From: Falsihalocynthiibacter arcticus
GTDB lineage: Bacteria > Pseudomonadota > Alphaproteobacteria > Rhodobacterales > Rhodobacteraceae
Assembly: GCF_000812665.2 (NCBI RefSeq)
Contig: NZ_CP014327.1
Coordinates: forward strand, 3,067,501 to 3,131,500
Reading direction: 5' to 3'
Length of the DNA: 64,000 bases
Position numbers and translations under genes: made by a program. Positions 10,505-18,674 of this stretch are shown one piece after another (the stretch's first letter is position 1; each line of letters starts with the position of its first letter). Under the pieces are notes generated by a model. It was given only the letters and a program-made list of their open reading frames with translations, was not told the DNA's origin and did not search any database.

Positions 10505-11380
10505 TTAGCTCGTACGGCCACGTTTTTCAAAGCGCGGCAACATAGCGGAGAAATCCTTGCCGCGACCGCCCTCATTTTCGACGAATTCCGCATAGAGGGC
10601 CTTGGCGAGGGCGCCCATCGGGGTGTCGGCGTCGATGTTTTCGGCGGCTTGTTGGGAAAGGCCCAAGTCCTTGAGCATCAGCTCGGCCGCAAAGCCAGGT
10701 TTGTAGCCGTTGTCGGCGGGGCTTTGGGGGCCAATACCAGGCGCGGGGCAATAAGTGTTCATGGACCAGCTTGAGCCGGAAGAAGTACTGACCACGTCGA
10801 ACATTTTTTGCCGATCGAGACCCAATTTGTCAGCCATTGCAAAGGCCTCGCAGGTGGCAATCATGGTCACGCCGAGGATCATGTTGTTGCAGATTTTGGC
10901 GGATTGACCCGCGCCTGACTCGCCACAATGCACCGCTTTTTGGCCCATGATATCAAAGAGGGGGGCTACCATTGCAAAGCCCTCGTCGGAGCCGCCCGCC
11001 ATGAAAGTGAGAGTGCCCGCTGAGGCGCCACCGATGCCGCCAGACACGGGGGCGTCGACGGCCAGAAGGCCCGCCAATTGGGCCTGTTCGGCCACGTCGC
11101 GTGCGCTTTCGACATCCACCGTGGAGCAATCCAAAAAGCAGCTTCCACTAGACATCGCAGGGATGATTTCATCGGCGACGGAACGCAAAATCGCACCATT
11201 TGGCAGCATTGTGATGACGACGTCGGCCTCTAAGACTGCTGCCTGTGCGTCTTTAGCTTTTGCGACACCTTCAGGGCAGGGCGTTACAAGATCAAAGCCT
11301 GTCACCTCGTGGCCTGCGCGCGCCAAATTGGCAGCCATGGGGCCGCCCATATTTCCTAGTCCGATAAATCCGATTTTCAT
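10505..11380 (-). CDS. mmsB: 3-hydroxyisobutyrate dehydrogenase
   Basis: A 291-residue beta-hydroxyacid dehydrogenase that oxidises 3-hydroxyisobutyrate to methylmalonate semialdehyde in valine catabolism. It shows the N-terminal NAD-binding GFIGLGNMGGPMAANL, the substrate-binding DAPVSGGIGGASAGTLTFM, and the catalytic-lysine segment SAKICNNMILG. Its ATG overlaps the stop of the upstream hydrolase gene in an ATGA, so the two are translationally coupled. It is the last gene of the acyl-CoA dehydrogenase / hydrolase / mmsB operon and supplies the substrate of the nearby MmsA. Confidence 0.95.
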   Translation of the reverse strand: MKIGFIGLGNMGGPMAANLARAGHEVTGFDLVTPCPEGVAKAKDAQAAVLEADVVITMLPNGAILRSVADEIIPAMSSGSCFLDCSTVDVESARDVAEQAQLAGLLAVDAPVSGGIGGASAGTLTFMAGGSDEGFAMVAPLFDIMGQKAVHCGESGAGQSAKICNNMILGVTMIATCEAFAMADKLGLDRQKMFDVVSTSSGSSWSMNTYCPAPGIGPQSPADNGYKPGFAAELMLKDLGLSQQAAENIDADTPMGALAKALYAEFVENEGGRGKDFSAMLPRFEKRGRTS

Positions 11381-12429
11381 AGCAGATCCTCCTTATCTTT
11401 GGTGAATTTGTCTTGCCCGAGAGGCATCAAAAGCTGTGACACAAGAATCGGCGGAACCGATTGTGCATCGCTGTGGAGCCACTTGGGGGCGTTGTCTTTG
11501 TCGATTATTCTGGCGCGGACGCCTTCGAGGAAATCGGAGTCTGTGATCGCGCGGTGGGTGAAGCGATATTCCAGTTCCAGCACATTCCAGATCGTATGGT
11601 TCGTGCGCCGCTGACGGTGGATGAGTTCCGTTGTGGCACACATTGATAACGGAGAGTTGCGCGCAAGGGTTTGGAGGGATTTCTGCGTGAATTCAGTCTC
11701 TTCTGAGACAAGGCTACGGATAATATCGCCCATGGTTTCACCGCCGAAATGGGCGTCAATCTCGCCCGACATGGCTTTATAACGGCCTTCGGGGGCGGTT
11801 TCATATGCTGCTTCGACCAAAGTATAATCGCCGGTTTCTGCGAGCTTTTCGATCAAAGTGGGCCAGTTTTCGCGCGGGATATATCCATCGGCAAAACCGG
11901 CATAAATCGCGTCGCCCGGGCCCATGCGGGCGCCCGTTGCGCCGAGGTATTCGCCAAGGCGACCGGGGGCTTGGCCGAGGAGCCAGCTTCCGCCGACGTC
12001 GGGCACCAAACCGATGACGGATTCGGGCATGGAAATCTGGGTGGATTCGCAAACGACGCGGTGAGAGGCGTGGCAGCCAAGGCCGACGCCACCGCCCATG
12101 ACATAACCGTGCATGAGGCTGATCAGGGGTTTGGGATATTCGAAAAGTTCGGCGTTCATTTGGTACTCATTGCGCCAGAAGCTTTGGGCCTTTTCGACTT
12201 GGTCGCCAGTGCCCCAGTTGTAGATTTCGGCGACGTCGCCACCCGCGCAAAAGGCCTTGTCACCTGCGGCGTCCAGAACAACGAGGGCGATGCTGTCGTC
12301 CTTCGCCCATGCCCGCATGACGGGGGCGAATTCTGCGAGCATATCGGCGGAGAGGGCGTTCAAAGCTTCGGGGCGGTTCAGGGTGATGTGGCCGATTTTG
12401 CCCACCACGCGTGCATGAATGAGGCTCAT
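11377..12429 (-). CDS. Enoyl-CoA hydratase/isomerase family protein, probable 3-hydroxyisobutyryl-CoA hydrolase
   Basis: 350 residues, longer than ordinary crotonases and typical of the ECH_2/HIBCH branch. The CoA-binding FCAGGDVAEIY (residues about 60-70) and the oxyanion-hole region HGYVMGGGVGLGCHASHRV are present, followed by SMPESVIGLVPDVGGSWLL, where the hydrolase glutamate is expected. The predicted reaction is hydrolysis of 3-hydroxyisobutyryl-CoA, between the acyl-CoA dehydrogenase and MmsB steps. Four-base ATGA overlaps join it to the genes on both sides, which strongly supports the valine-pathway role. A hydratase activity cannot be excluded from sequence alone. Confidence 0.9.
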   Translation of the reverse strand: MSLIHARVVGKIGHITLNRPEALNALSADMLAEFAPVMRAWAKDDSIALVVLDAAGDKAFCAGGDVAEIYNWGTGDQVEKAQSFWRNEYQMNAELFEYPKPLISLMHGYVMGGGVGLGCHASHRVVCESTQISMPESVIGLVPDVGGSWLLGQAPGRLGEYLGATGARMGPGDAIYAGFADGYIPRENWPTLIEKLAETGDYTLVEAAYETAPEGRYKAMSGEIDAHFGGETMGDIIRSLVSEETEFTQKSLQTLARNSPLSMCATTELIHRQRRTNHTIWNVLELEYRFTHRAITDSDFLEGVRARIIDKDNAPKWLHSDAQSVPPILVSQLLMPLGQDKFTKDKEDLL

Positions 12430-13574
12430 GAGTTGCGCTCCGTCAGGAGGGCGCGGGCGACGATCATACGCATAATTTCATTGGTCCCTTCGAGGATTTC
12501 ATGGACGCGCAAATCGCGCACAATTTTCTCGATGCCGTAGTCGGAGAGGTATCCATAGCCGCCGTGGAGTTGCAGGCACTGGTTGGCGGTTTTGCTGCCG
12601 ACCTCGGTGACAAATCGTTTGGCCATGGCGCAGAATTTCGTGGCATCGGGCGCGCCTTGGTCGAGTTTCCACGCGGCTTGGCGCAGGAAAATTCGGGCCG
12701 CTTGCATTTCGATTTCCATGTCGGCGAGGCGAAATTGCAGGGCTTGGAATTGATCGATCGGTTTGCCGAAAGCCTTGCGTTCGCCCATATATTGCAGGGT
12801 AGATGTAAGGGCAGTTTGCGCCGCGCCAAGAGAGCAGGCGGAAATGTTCAAACGACCACCATCAAGCCCCGCCATCGCATATGTGAAACCTTTGCCGCGC
12901 TCGCCGAGCAGATTTTCGGCGGGAATGTTGCAATTGTCCAACTGCACTTGGCGGGTGGGTTGGCTTCTCCAGCCCATTTTTTCCTCAAGGGCGCCGAAGC
13001 TTAGGCCCTCGCTGCCATCTTCTACGATCATCGCGGAGATGCCCTTGGGGCCGTCGCCGTCGCTGCGGGCCATCACGATATAGGCGTCGGCATAGCCGCC
13101 ACCCGAAATGAAGGCCTTGGTGCCGGTGAGGGAAAATCCGTCAGCGGTTTCGACCGCGCGGGTTTTAAGCGCGGCGGCGTCGGAGCCTGAGGCGGGTTCG
13201 GTGAGGCAATAGGCGAACACGCGTTCCATGGAAATTGCGGAGGGGAGGTACTTTTCGCGCAACGCGTCGGAGCCGAATTTGTCGATCATCGCGGCACACA
13301 TGTTGTGGATCGAGAGCATGGCGGCGACTGAAGGGCAGGCCGCCGAAAGGGCCTCAAACACCAAGGTTGCGTCAAGGCGAGACAGGCCGGTGCCGTCGTT
13401 TTCTTCGCGAACGTACAAGCCGCCAAAGCCGAGTTCAGCGAGTTCGGGCCAAAGGGATTTCGGGATGTCTCCTGCGGCCTCCCATTCGCGCGCAAAAGGC
13501 GCGATGCGCTCTTGGCCGAAGGCATAGGCCATCTCAAATATTGTCGATTGCTCGTCCGTCAAAGCAAAATCCAT
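12426..13574 (-). CDS. Acyl-CoA dehydrogenase, probable isobutyryl-CoA dehydrogenase
   Basis: A 382-residue FAD-dependent acyl-CoA dehydrogenase. Family signatures seen are CLTEPASGSDAAALKT (about residues 118-133), MGWRSQPTRQVQLDN, QAVGE-like segments around ALQFRLADMEIEMQAAR, and the C-terminal QLHGGYGYLSDYGIEKIVRDLRVHEILEGTNEIMR split over the catalytic region. Family knowledge places the catalytic glutamate in the EGTNEI stretch. The operon partners (hydrolase, mmsB) and the nearby mmsA make isobutyryl-CoA the likely substrate. It is the first gene of its operon and is separated from mmsA by a strong terminator. Confidence 0.92.
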   Translation of the reverse strand: MDFALTDEQSTIFEMAYAFGQERIAPFAREWEAAGDIPKSLWPELAELGFGGLYVREENDGTGLSRLDATLVFEALSAACPSVAAMLSIHNMCAAMIDKFGSDALREKYLPSAISMERVFAYCLTEPASGSDAAALKTRAVETADGFSLTGTKAFISGGGYADAYIVMARSDGDGPKGISAMIVEDGSEGLSFGALEEKMGWRSQPTRQVQLDNCNIPAENLLGERGKGFTYAMAGLDGGRLNISACSLGAAQTALTSTLQYMGERKAFGKPIDQFQALQFRLADMEIEMQAARIFLRQAAWKLDQGAPDATKFCAMAKRFVTEVGSKTANQCLQLHGGYGYLSDYGIEKIVRDLRVHEILEGTNEIMRMIVARALLTERNS

Positions 13575-13659
13575 GGGGTTTCCTCCGTACCGCTTGAATT
13601 GAACGCTTGTTTAGTTTTTCAATGTTGCAAGAGTATTGCAAGCGCAATCGCCGCAAGAA

Positions 13660-13687
13660 AAAGGCCGGCGATTGCGCGCCGGCCTTT
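13660..13687 (-). terminator. Rho-independent terminator after mmsA
   Basis: An eleven-pair perfect stem (AAAGGCCGGCG with CGCCGGCCTTT) has a six-base loop and is followed by a T-rich stretch on the minus strand. It lies 5 bases past the mmsA stop and ahead of the acyl-CoA dehydrogenase operon, so the two valine-catabolic units can be expressed separately. Confidence 0.82.
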
Positions 13688-13692
13688 GTTAT

Positions 13693-15192
13693 TTAGTCAA
13701 ACGCTTTGAAGTTGAACTCGCCGCCTTCTTTGAGGCCTGAGGGCCAGCGCGACGTCACCGTTTTGGTGCGGGTGTAGAACTTGAACGAGTCAGTCCCGTG
13801 TTGGTTCAAGTCGCCAAAGCCGGATTTTTTCCAGCCGCCAAAGGTGTGGTAAGCGAGCGGTACAGGGATGGGCACGTTGATGCCGACCATGCCGATGTTA
13901 ATGCGGTGCGCAAAGTCACGCGCCGTGTCGCCATCGCGGGTAAAGATCGCGGTGCCGTTGCCGTATTCGTGGTCCATGGCAAGGCCGAGAGCCTCTTCAT
14001 AGGACGCCGCACGAACGGTGCAAAGCACGGGGCCGAAGATCTCTTTTTTGTAGATGTCCATGTCGGGTGTGACGTGGTCAAAGAGGTGTGGGCCGACGAA
14101 AAACCCGTCTTCATAGCCTTGCAGTGAGAAGCCACGGCCATCAACCGCGAGGGTCGCGCCTTGGGCAATGCCGGTTTCCACGAGGGCTTCGATGTTTGCC
14201 TTAGCGGCGGCCGTTACAACGGGGCCGTAATCCACGTCGTCGCCTGCTGTGTAAGGTCCGACTTTGAGGGCCTCAATGCGGGGGATCAGTTTTTCGATGA
14301 GTTTGTCAGCGGTTTCTTCGCCCACGGGAACAGCCACGGAAATCGCCATGCAGCGTTCGCCAGCCGCGCCAAAACCAGCGCCGATCAGGGCGTCGGCAGC
14401 TTGGTCAAGATCGGCATCAGGCATGATAATCATGTGGTTTTTCGCGCCGCCAAAACATTGAACGCGTTTGCCGTTGGCACAGCCGCGCGAGTAGATGTAG
14501 GAGGCGATTGGGGTGGAACCAACGAAGCCAATGGCTTGGACGGTTTCATTGTCGAGGATCGCATCGACGGATTCTTTGTCGCCGTTGACCACTTGCAGGA
14601 TGCCATCAGGAAGGCCTGCTTCTTGGAAGATTTCGGCCAGCATCAAAGGCACGGATGGGTCGCGCTCGGAAGGCTTGAGGATGAAGGCGTTGCCGCAAAC
14701 AAGGGCGGGGCCCATTTTCCAGAGAGGGATCATGGCGGGGAAGTTGAAAGGGGTAATTCCTGCAACAACACCAAGAGCTTGGCGCATGGAATACATGTCG
14801 ATGCCACGGCCTGCAGAGTCGGTAAAATCGCCTTTGAGAAGGTGGGGAGCACCGATGCAAAATTCGATAACTTCAAGGCCGCGCTGCACGTCGCCTTTGG
14901 CATCTGCGAAGGTTTTGCCGTGCTCGCGCGAAAGGGCTTCGGCGAGTTTGTCCATGTCGCGATTGATCAGGCCAACGGCGGCCATCATCACGCGGGCACG
15001 GCGTTGTGGGTTGGTCGCGGCCCATTTTGGTTGCGCGGCAGCGGCGGAAGCAACTGCGGCATCAAGCTCGGCTTTGGAGGCCAAAGGAACTTTGGCTTGA
15101 ACTTCGCCAGTCGCAGGGTTGAAGACATCGGCAAAACGTCCTGATGTACCTTTGACGTGTTTGCCGTCGATGAAATGGGTGAGTTCGTTCAT
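13693..15192 (-). CDS. mmsA: Methylmalonate-semialdehyde dehydrogenase (CoA-acylating)
   Basis: A 499-residue aldehyde dehydrogenase that converts methylmalonate semialdehyde to propionyl-CoA, the last committed step of valine breakdown, and also acts in myo-inositol breakdown. Family-specific segments include GITPFNFPAMIPLWKMGPAL, NAFILKPSERDPSVPLML, FVGSTPIASYIYSRG, FGGAKNHMIIMPDADLD and the catalytic cysteine in GAAGERCMA (about residue 285). The start is the ATG giving MNELTHFIDGKHV. It is transcribed away from a LysR regulator whose start is 105 bases away, a classic regulator-target arrangement. Confidence 0.97.
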   Translation of the reverse strand: MNELTHFIDGKHVKGTSGRFADVFNPATGEVQAKVPLASKAELDAAVASAAAAQPKWAATNPQRRARVMMAAVGLINRDMDKLAEALSREHGKTFADAKGDVQRGLEVIEFCIGAPHLLKGDFTDSAGRGIDMYSMRQALGVVAGITPFNFPAMIPLWKMGPALVCGNAFILKPSERDPSVPLMLAEIFQEAGLPDGILQVVNGDKESVDAILDNETVQAIGFVGSTPIASYIYSRGCANGKRVQCFGGAKNHMIIMPDADLDQAADALIGAGFGAAGERCMAISVAVPVGEETADKLIEKLIPRIEALKVGPYTAGDDVDYGPVVTAAAKANIEALVETGIAQGATLAVDGRGFSLQGYEDGFFVGPHLFDHVTPDMDIYKKEIFGPVLCTVRAASYEEALGLAMDHEYGNGTAIFTRDGDTARDFAHRINIGMVGINVPIPVPLAYHTFGGWKKSGFGDLNQHGTDSFKFYTRTKTVTSRWPSGLKEGGEFNFKAFD

Positions 15193-15228
15193 GGGAAGTC
15201 CTCCGTTTAGGTTGTCCGCAACTTAGTC

Positions 15229-15243
15229 TTGCATTTATGCGAA
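15229..15243. promoter_or_regulatory. Candidate LysR-type operator between mmsA and its divergent regulator
   Basis: TTGCATTTATGCGAA fits the LysR T-N11-A pattern around the palindrome GCAT-TT-ATGC. A second, partial copy (TTGCATTTTTG) starts at 15271. Both lie in the 105-base gap between the divergent starts. Assignment is by pattern and location only. Confidence 0.42.
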
Positions 15244-15297
15244 ATATATAGGAATTTTACCAAATAGGTTTTGCATTTTTGTAGGTATCGGGGCGGC

Positions 15298-16194
15298 ATG
15301 GAAATTAAGTGGGACGACTTGCGGATTTTCCTCTCAGTGGCGCGCAGCGAGAGCATTTCGGGGGCGGGGAAAAGCCTGCGGATTGATGCGGCGACGGTCG
15401 GACGCAGGATTGCGCGACTTGAGCGAGACCTTGAAACGCCGCTGTTTGCGAAATCCCCGCAAGGGTATGCGCTGACGGATGCGGGGCAACGTTTGGTGGA
15501 CCACGCGGCGCAAGCAGAGCAATCCGTGGGGGCGGCGGTCGCGGACTTGCGCGGCGCGGCGCAGGGCTTGTCGGGGGTGATCCGCATTGGCGCGCCTGAT
15601 GGCTGTGCGAATTATTTACTGCCTCAGATTTGTGCGCAGATATGTGCGGACCATCCGGGTTTGGATGTTCAAATCGTGGCTTTGCCGCGGGTGTTTAACC
15701 TTTCTAAACGCGAAGCGGATATGGCGATTACGGTAAGTCCCCCAACGGCGGGGCGGCTAACGGTTCAGAAACTTTCGGATTATCACCTGCATTTGGCAGG
15801 CAGTGAAGCCTATCTTGCGGCCCATCCCAAGGTTGAAAAATTGAAGGATATCAAAGGGCATCGGATGATCGGCTATATTCCCGATATGATTTTTGACAAG
15901 GAACTCGACTATCTGGCCGAAGCAGGCGCCGAGCGCGTGACGCTGGGATCAAATTCGGTGTCGGTGCAGTTTAATTGGGTGCGCACGGGGGGCGGCCTTG
16001 GGATTGTGCATGATTTTGCCATCCCCTCGGCGCCGCATGTGCGAAAAATTCTCACCGATCATATTTCGTTAACGAGAAGTTTTTATTTGGTCCGCCATAT
16101 TGATGATCGGCGCGTCACGCGGCTCAATACGTTTGCTGATTTACTGTCCCAAGGGGTGCGTCGAGAAATTGCGCATCTTGAAGCGCAATCTTGA
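15298..16194 (+). CDS. LysR family transcriptional regulator, divergent from mmsA
   Basis: A 298-residue regulator. The N-terminal winged helix-turn-helix (about residues 1-65) reads WDDLRIFLSVARSESISGAGKSLRIDAATVGRRI in overlapping pieces; the effector domain follows, with GVIRIGAPDGCANYLLPQ opening it. I took the ATG at 15298 because MEIKWDDLRIFL is the usual LysR opening; an upstream in-frame TTG at 15271 is less likely. The recognition helix has DAATVGRRIARLE in place of the more common SQPAVSRQI, which is typical of one LysR subgroup. The divergent position suggests control of mmsA; this is inference. Confidence 0.92.
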   Translation: MEIKWDDLRIFLSVARSESISGAGKSLRIDAATVGRRIARLERDLETPLFAKSPQGYALTDAGQRLVDHAAQAEQSVGAAVADLRGAAQGLSGVIRIGAPDGCANYLLPQICAQICADHPGLDVQIVALPRVFNLSKREADMAITVSPPTAGRLTVQKLSDYHLHLAGSEAYLAAHPKVEKLKDIKGHRMIGYIPDMIFDKELDYLAEAGAERVTLGSNSVSVQFNWVRTGGGLGIVHDFAIPSAPHVRKILTDHISLTRSFYLVRHIDDRRVTRLNTFADLLSQGVRREIAHLEAQS

Positions 16195-16254
16195 CAGCGC
16201 GTGAATTGGAAGCGAACGTGAGAATATATAATTCAACTTTAGGAGGTGCTGCCC

Positions 16255-16689
16255 ATGCTCGTACAACAGATTTTGAAATCCAAGGCGACGGATGGCGTGA
16301 TTACCCTCACTGTGGACGCCACATTGAGCGAGGCCGCAGCGCTTTTGTCGTCCAAGAAAATTGGGACGATTGTGGTTTCTAACAATGGTAAATCCGCAGA
16401 TGGGATTCTTTCGGAGCGCGATATCGTGCGCGAATTGGGGCGGCGCGGTGCCGGATGTATGACGGATAAACTCGAAGACGTAATGACTAAAAAGCTGGTG
16501 ACCTGTACGTTGACGGATCGCGTTGACGATATTTTGCAAAGTATGACAGACGGGCGTTTTCGCCACATGCCAGTGTTGGAGAATGGCGAACTTGTGGGGC
16601 TTATTTCGATTGGTGACGTTGTAAAGGCCAAGCTCGCGGAGCTTTCGATGGAAAAAGACGCGCTTCAAGGGATGATTATGGGGCACTAG
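16255..16689 (+). CDS. CBS-domain protein
   Basis: A 144-residue cytoplasmic protein made almost entirely of one tandem CBS pair (Bateman module). The first CBS holds VDATLSEAAALLSSKKIGTIVVSN and the second DRVDDILQSMTDGRFRHMPVL, each ending in a GxxSxxD/GDV turn (ILSERDIVRE and LISIGDVVKA). Such stand-alone pairs bind adenosine nucleotides and act as energy or redox sensors; the partner here is unknown. The start is the ATG eight bases after a perfect AGGAGG. It is probably monocistronic or shares a unit with coaD, which begins 108 bases later. Confidence 0.93.
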   Translation: MLVQQILKSKATDGVITLTVDATLSEAAALLSSKKIGTIVVSNNGKSADGILSERDIVRELGRRGAGCMTDKLEDVMTKKLVTCTLTDRVDDILQSMTDGRFRHMPVLENGELVGLISIGDVVKAKLAELSMEKDALQGMIMGH

Positions 16690-16797
16690 CCCCTTTGCGG
16701 CACATCCGAAAAAAAATCGATTTTATTGGGTTGAGGGCTTGCAATCCTTAGTGCAATAATGTTGCGTGCGCGAAACAATCGCAATGGAGGATCGCAG

Positions 16798-17286
16798 ATG
16801 CGGATTGGTCTATACCCCGGAACTTTTGACCCGATTACCTATGGGCATATTGATATTATTCGACGTGCAAGTGCATTGGTTGATCGGCTGGTCATCGGGG
16901 TTGCAATCAACCGCGACAAGGGGCCGTTGTTTGACTTGAACGAACGGGTCGCGATGATCGAGGCGGAATGCGCGCCATTGGCCAAGGAGGTCGGCATCGA
17001 GATTGTGGTGCATCCGTTTGAAAATCTGTTGATTAAATGCGCAAATGACGTGAATGCGCAGATTATAGTGCGCGGCCTTCGCGCGGTGGCCGATTTTGAA
17101 TATGAGTATCAAATGGTCGGGATGAACCGCGCCTTGGACAGCCGAATTGAAACGGTCTTCCTGATGGCAGACGCCAAACATCAAGCGATTGCCAGCAAGC
17201 TGGTGAAAGAGATCGCGCGGCTTGATGGCGATGTGAGTAAATTCGTAACCCCCGCCGTGAATGCGGCGTTGCTGGCGAAGTATTAA
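16798..17286 (+). CDS. coaD: Phosphopantetheine adenylyltransferase
   Basis: A 162-residue enzyme of coenzyme A synthesis that transfers AMP from ATP to 4'-phosphopantetheine. It has the nucleotidyltransferase motif in LYPGTFDPITYGHIDII (Thr/His of TxGH at about residues 15-18), the substrate-binding VRGLRAVADFEYEYQM, and the second signature in HQAIASKLVKEIA. The start is the ATG preceded by GGAGG; the in-frame TTG at 16759 would add 13 unconserved residues. It is followed by a bidirectional terminator shared with the convergent gap gene. Confidence 0.97.
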   Translation: MRIGLYPGTFDPITYGHIDIIRRASALVDRLVIGVAINRDKGPLFDLNERVAMIEAECAPLAKEVGIEIVVHPFENLLIKCANDVNAQIIVRGLRAVADFEYEYQMVGMNRALDSRIETVFLMADAKHQAIASKLVKEIARLDGDVSKFVTPAVNAALLAKY

Positions 17287-17312
17287 GTTTTAAATATTTG
17301 TTTTATAACGAA

Positions 17313-17340
17313 AAAAAGCCGCCCTTTAAGGCGGCTTTTT
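17313..17340. terminator. Bidirectional terminator between coaD and gap
   Basis: AAAAAGCCGCC pairs perfectly with GGCGGCTTTTT around the loop CTTTAA. The A-run and T-run flanks make it functional on both strands, serving coaD (plus) and gap (minus). Confidence 0.92.
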
Positions 17341-17366
17341 GTGTTTGGATGCTAAGTACGACGTGC

Positions 17367-18371
17367 TTAGATAAGTTTGCCCATCGCAACGGCTGTGTCT
17401 GCCATACGATTTGAGAAACCCCATTCATTGTCATACCAAGTGAGGATGCGGCAGAGGTTGCCGTCCATAACTTTGGTTTGATCGGTCGCGAAGATCGAGG
17501 AACGTGGATCGTGGTTGAAGTCCATCGACACGAGTTTCTCGTCGGTGACGCCAAGGATCCCTTTGAGGGGACCAGAGGCCGCCGCTGCGGAAATCGCGGC
17601 GTTGATTTCTTCGACCGTTGTGTCGCGTTTGGCTTCAAATGTGAGGTCAACAACCGAAACATTCGGCGTTGGAACACGGATCGCAACCCCATCAAGGATG
17701 CCGTTCAATTCTGGAAGCACGAGGCCCACAGCTTTGGCAGCGCCGGTCGACGTTGGGATCATGTTGCAGGCTGCGGCGCGGGCGCGATACAAATCGCTGT
17801 GCATCGTGTCGAGCGTGGGTTGATCGCCCGTATAGCTGTGGATCGTTGTCATGAAACCACGTTTAATGCCGATGGCATCGTTCAACACCTTCGCAACGGG
17901 CGAAAGACAGTTGGTCGTGCAGGACGCGTTGGAAACGATGATGTCGTCTGCGGTAAGAACACCATCGTTCACACCATAAACGATGGTCTTATCGGCACCT
18001 GCGGAGGGGGCGGAAACCAGAACGCGGCTCGCGCCGTTTTCAAGGTGGATCGCTGCTTTGTCGCGCGCGGTAAAGATACCGGTACATTCCAGAACGATAT
18101 CGACGTGTCCCCAAGGTAATTCGGCGGGGTTACGGATCGCGGTAACTTCAATCGGGCCACGGCCAACGTCGATGGTGGAGCCGGTGGTTTTTACGTCATG
18201 GGGGAAGCGTCCGTGAACCGTGTCGTAGCGCAAAAGATGGGCGTTAGTTTCGACAGGTCCAAGATCATTGATTGCGACAACTTCGATATCAGTGCGGCCG
18301 GATTCGATGATTGCGCGCAGGACATTGCGTCCAATCCGTCCAAAACCGTTGATCGCTACTTTTACAGACAT
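17367..18371 (-). CDS. gap: Type I glyceraldehyde-3-phosphate dehydrogenase (first copy)
   Basis: A 334-residue enzyme of glycolysis/gluconeogenesis converting glyceraldehyde-3-phosphate to 1,3-bisphosphoglycerate. The Rossmann start is [16 protein letters not shown], the catalytic cysteine is Cys151 in [12 protein letters not shown], and the [12 protein letters not shown] and [12 protein letters not shown] segments are present. Asp36 in VVAINDLGP is the acidic residue that favours NAD+ over NADP+. It is the downstream member of two same-strand gap genes separated by a small membrane peptide gene. A LacI-type palindrome lies 49 bases upstream, so it probably has its own regulated promoter. 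Confidence 0.96.
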   Translation of the reverse strand: MSVKVAINGFGRIGRNVLRAIIESGRTDIEVVAINDLGPVETNAHLLRYDTVHGRFPHDVKTTGSTIDVGRGPIEVTAIRNPAELPWGHVDIVLECTGIFTARDKAAIHLENGASRVLVSAPSAGADKTIVYGVNDGVLTADDIIVSNASCTTNCLSPVAKVLNDAIGIKRGFMTTIHSYTGDQPTLDTMHSDLYRARAAACNMIPTSTGAAKAVGLVLPELNGILDGVAIRVPTPNVSVVDLTFEAKRDTTVEEINAAISAAAASGPLKGILGVTDEKLVSMDFNHDPRSSIFATDQTKVMDGNLCRILTWYDNEWGFSNRMADTAVAMGKLI

Positions 18372-18419
18372 GTGTGAGTCTCCTTGGACATCAAATCAAG
18401 TGAGTGGGGGCCACGTGTG

Positions 18420-18433
18420 TGTTAACGCTAACA
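18420..18433. promoter_or_regulatory. LacI-type operator candidate upstream of gap
   Basis: TGTTAACGCTAACA is an almost perfect palindrome with the central CG typical of LacI-family operators. It lies 49-62 bases upstream of the gap ATG. Related sequences precede the second gap gene. No LacI-family gene is in the window, so the regulator is unknown. Confidence 0.55.
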
Positions 18434-18493
18434 AGCTTCTGTTGCAAGTGACGCCCTGCAAAATGCGGTGAGAATATTGTGATGTATACGCTG

Positions 18494-18637
18494 TCAGCGC
18501 CAGAAGGCGATGTAATCCGTTAATTCCCAAAATTTCTGGCAAAGCACAATCGTCATGGCCCAGTCGAAAAAGGTATAATCGACGGCTAGAAAAATAAAGA
18601 TACAGACGCCGAGGCTGATTGCGAGGGTGTTGTTCAT
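18494..18637 (-). CDS. Small single-pass membrane protein, 47 residues
   Basis: A short reading frame between the two gap genes encodes MNNTLAISLGVCIFIFLAVD, a hydrophobic helix, followed by an aromatic-rich tail (YTFFDWAMTIVLCQKFWELT then DYIAFWR). There is a GGAGACC-like ribosome site 5-10 bases before its ATG. The one-helix-plus-aromatic-tail architecture, with a C-terminal FWR, resembles small uncharacterised proteins I recall near GAPDH genes in Rhodobacteraceae; I cannot verify that here. It is 37 bases from the end of the second gap gene, so it could be co-transcribed with it. Function unknown. Confidence 0.6.
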   Translation of the reverse strand: MNNTLAISLGVCIFIFLAVDYTFFDWAMTIVLCQKFWELTDYIAFWR

Positions 18638-18674
18638 AGGTCTCCGGCTCGTCTGCGCCAGAAATGACGCCTGT

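Noticed and set aside
14161-15144. Long frame opposite mmsA
   Set aside because: Shadow of mmsA; no ribosome site, no conserved motif.
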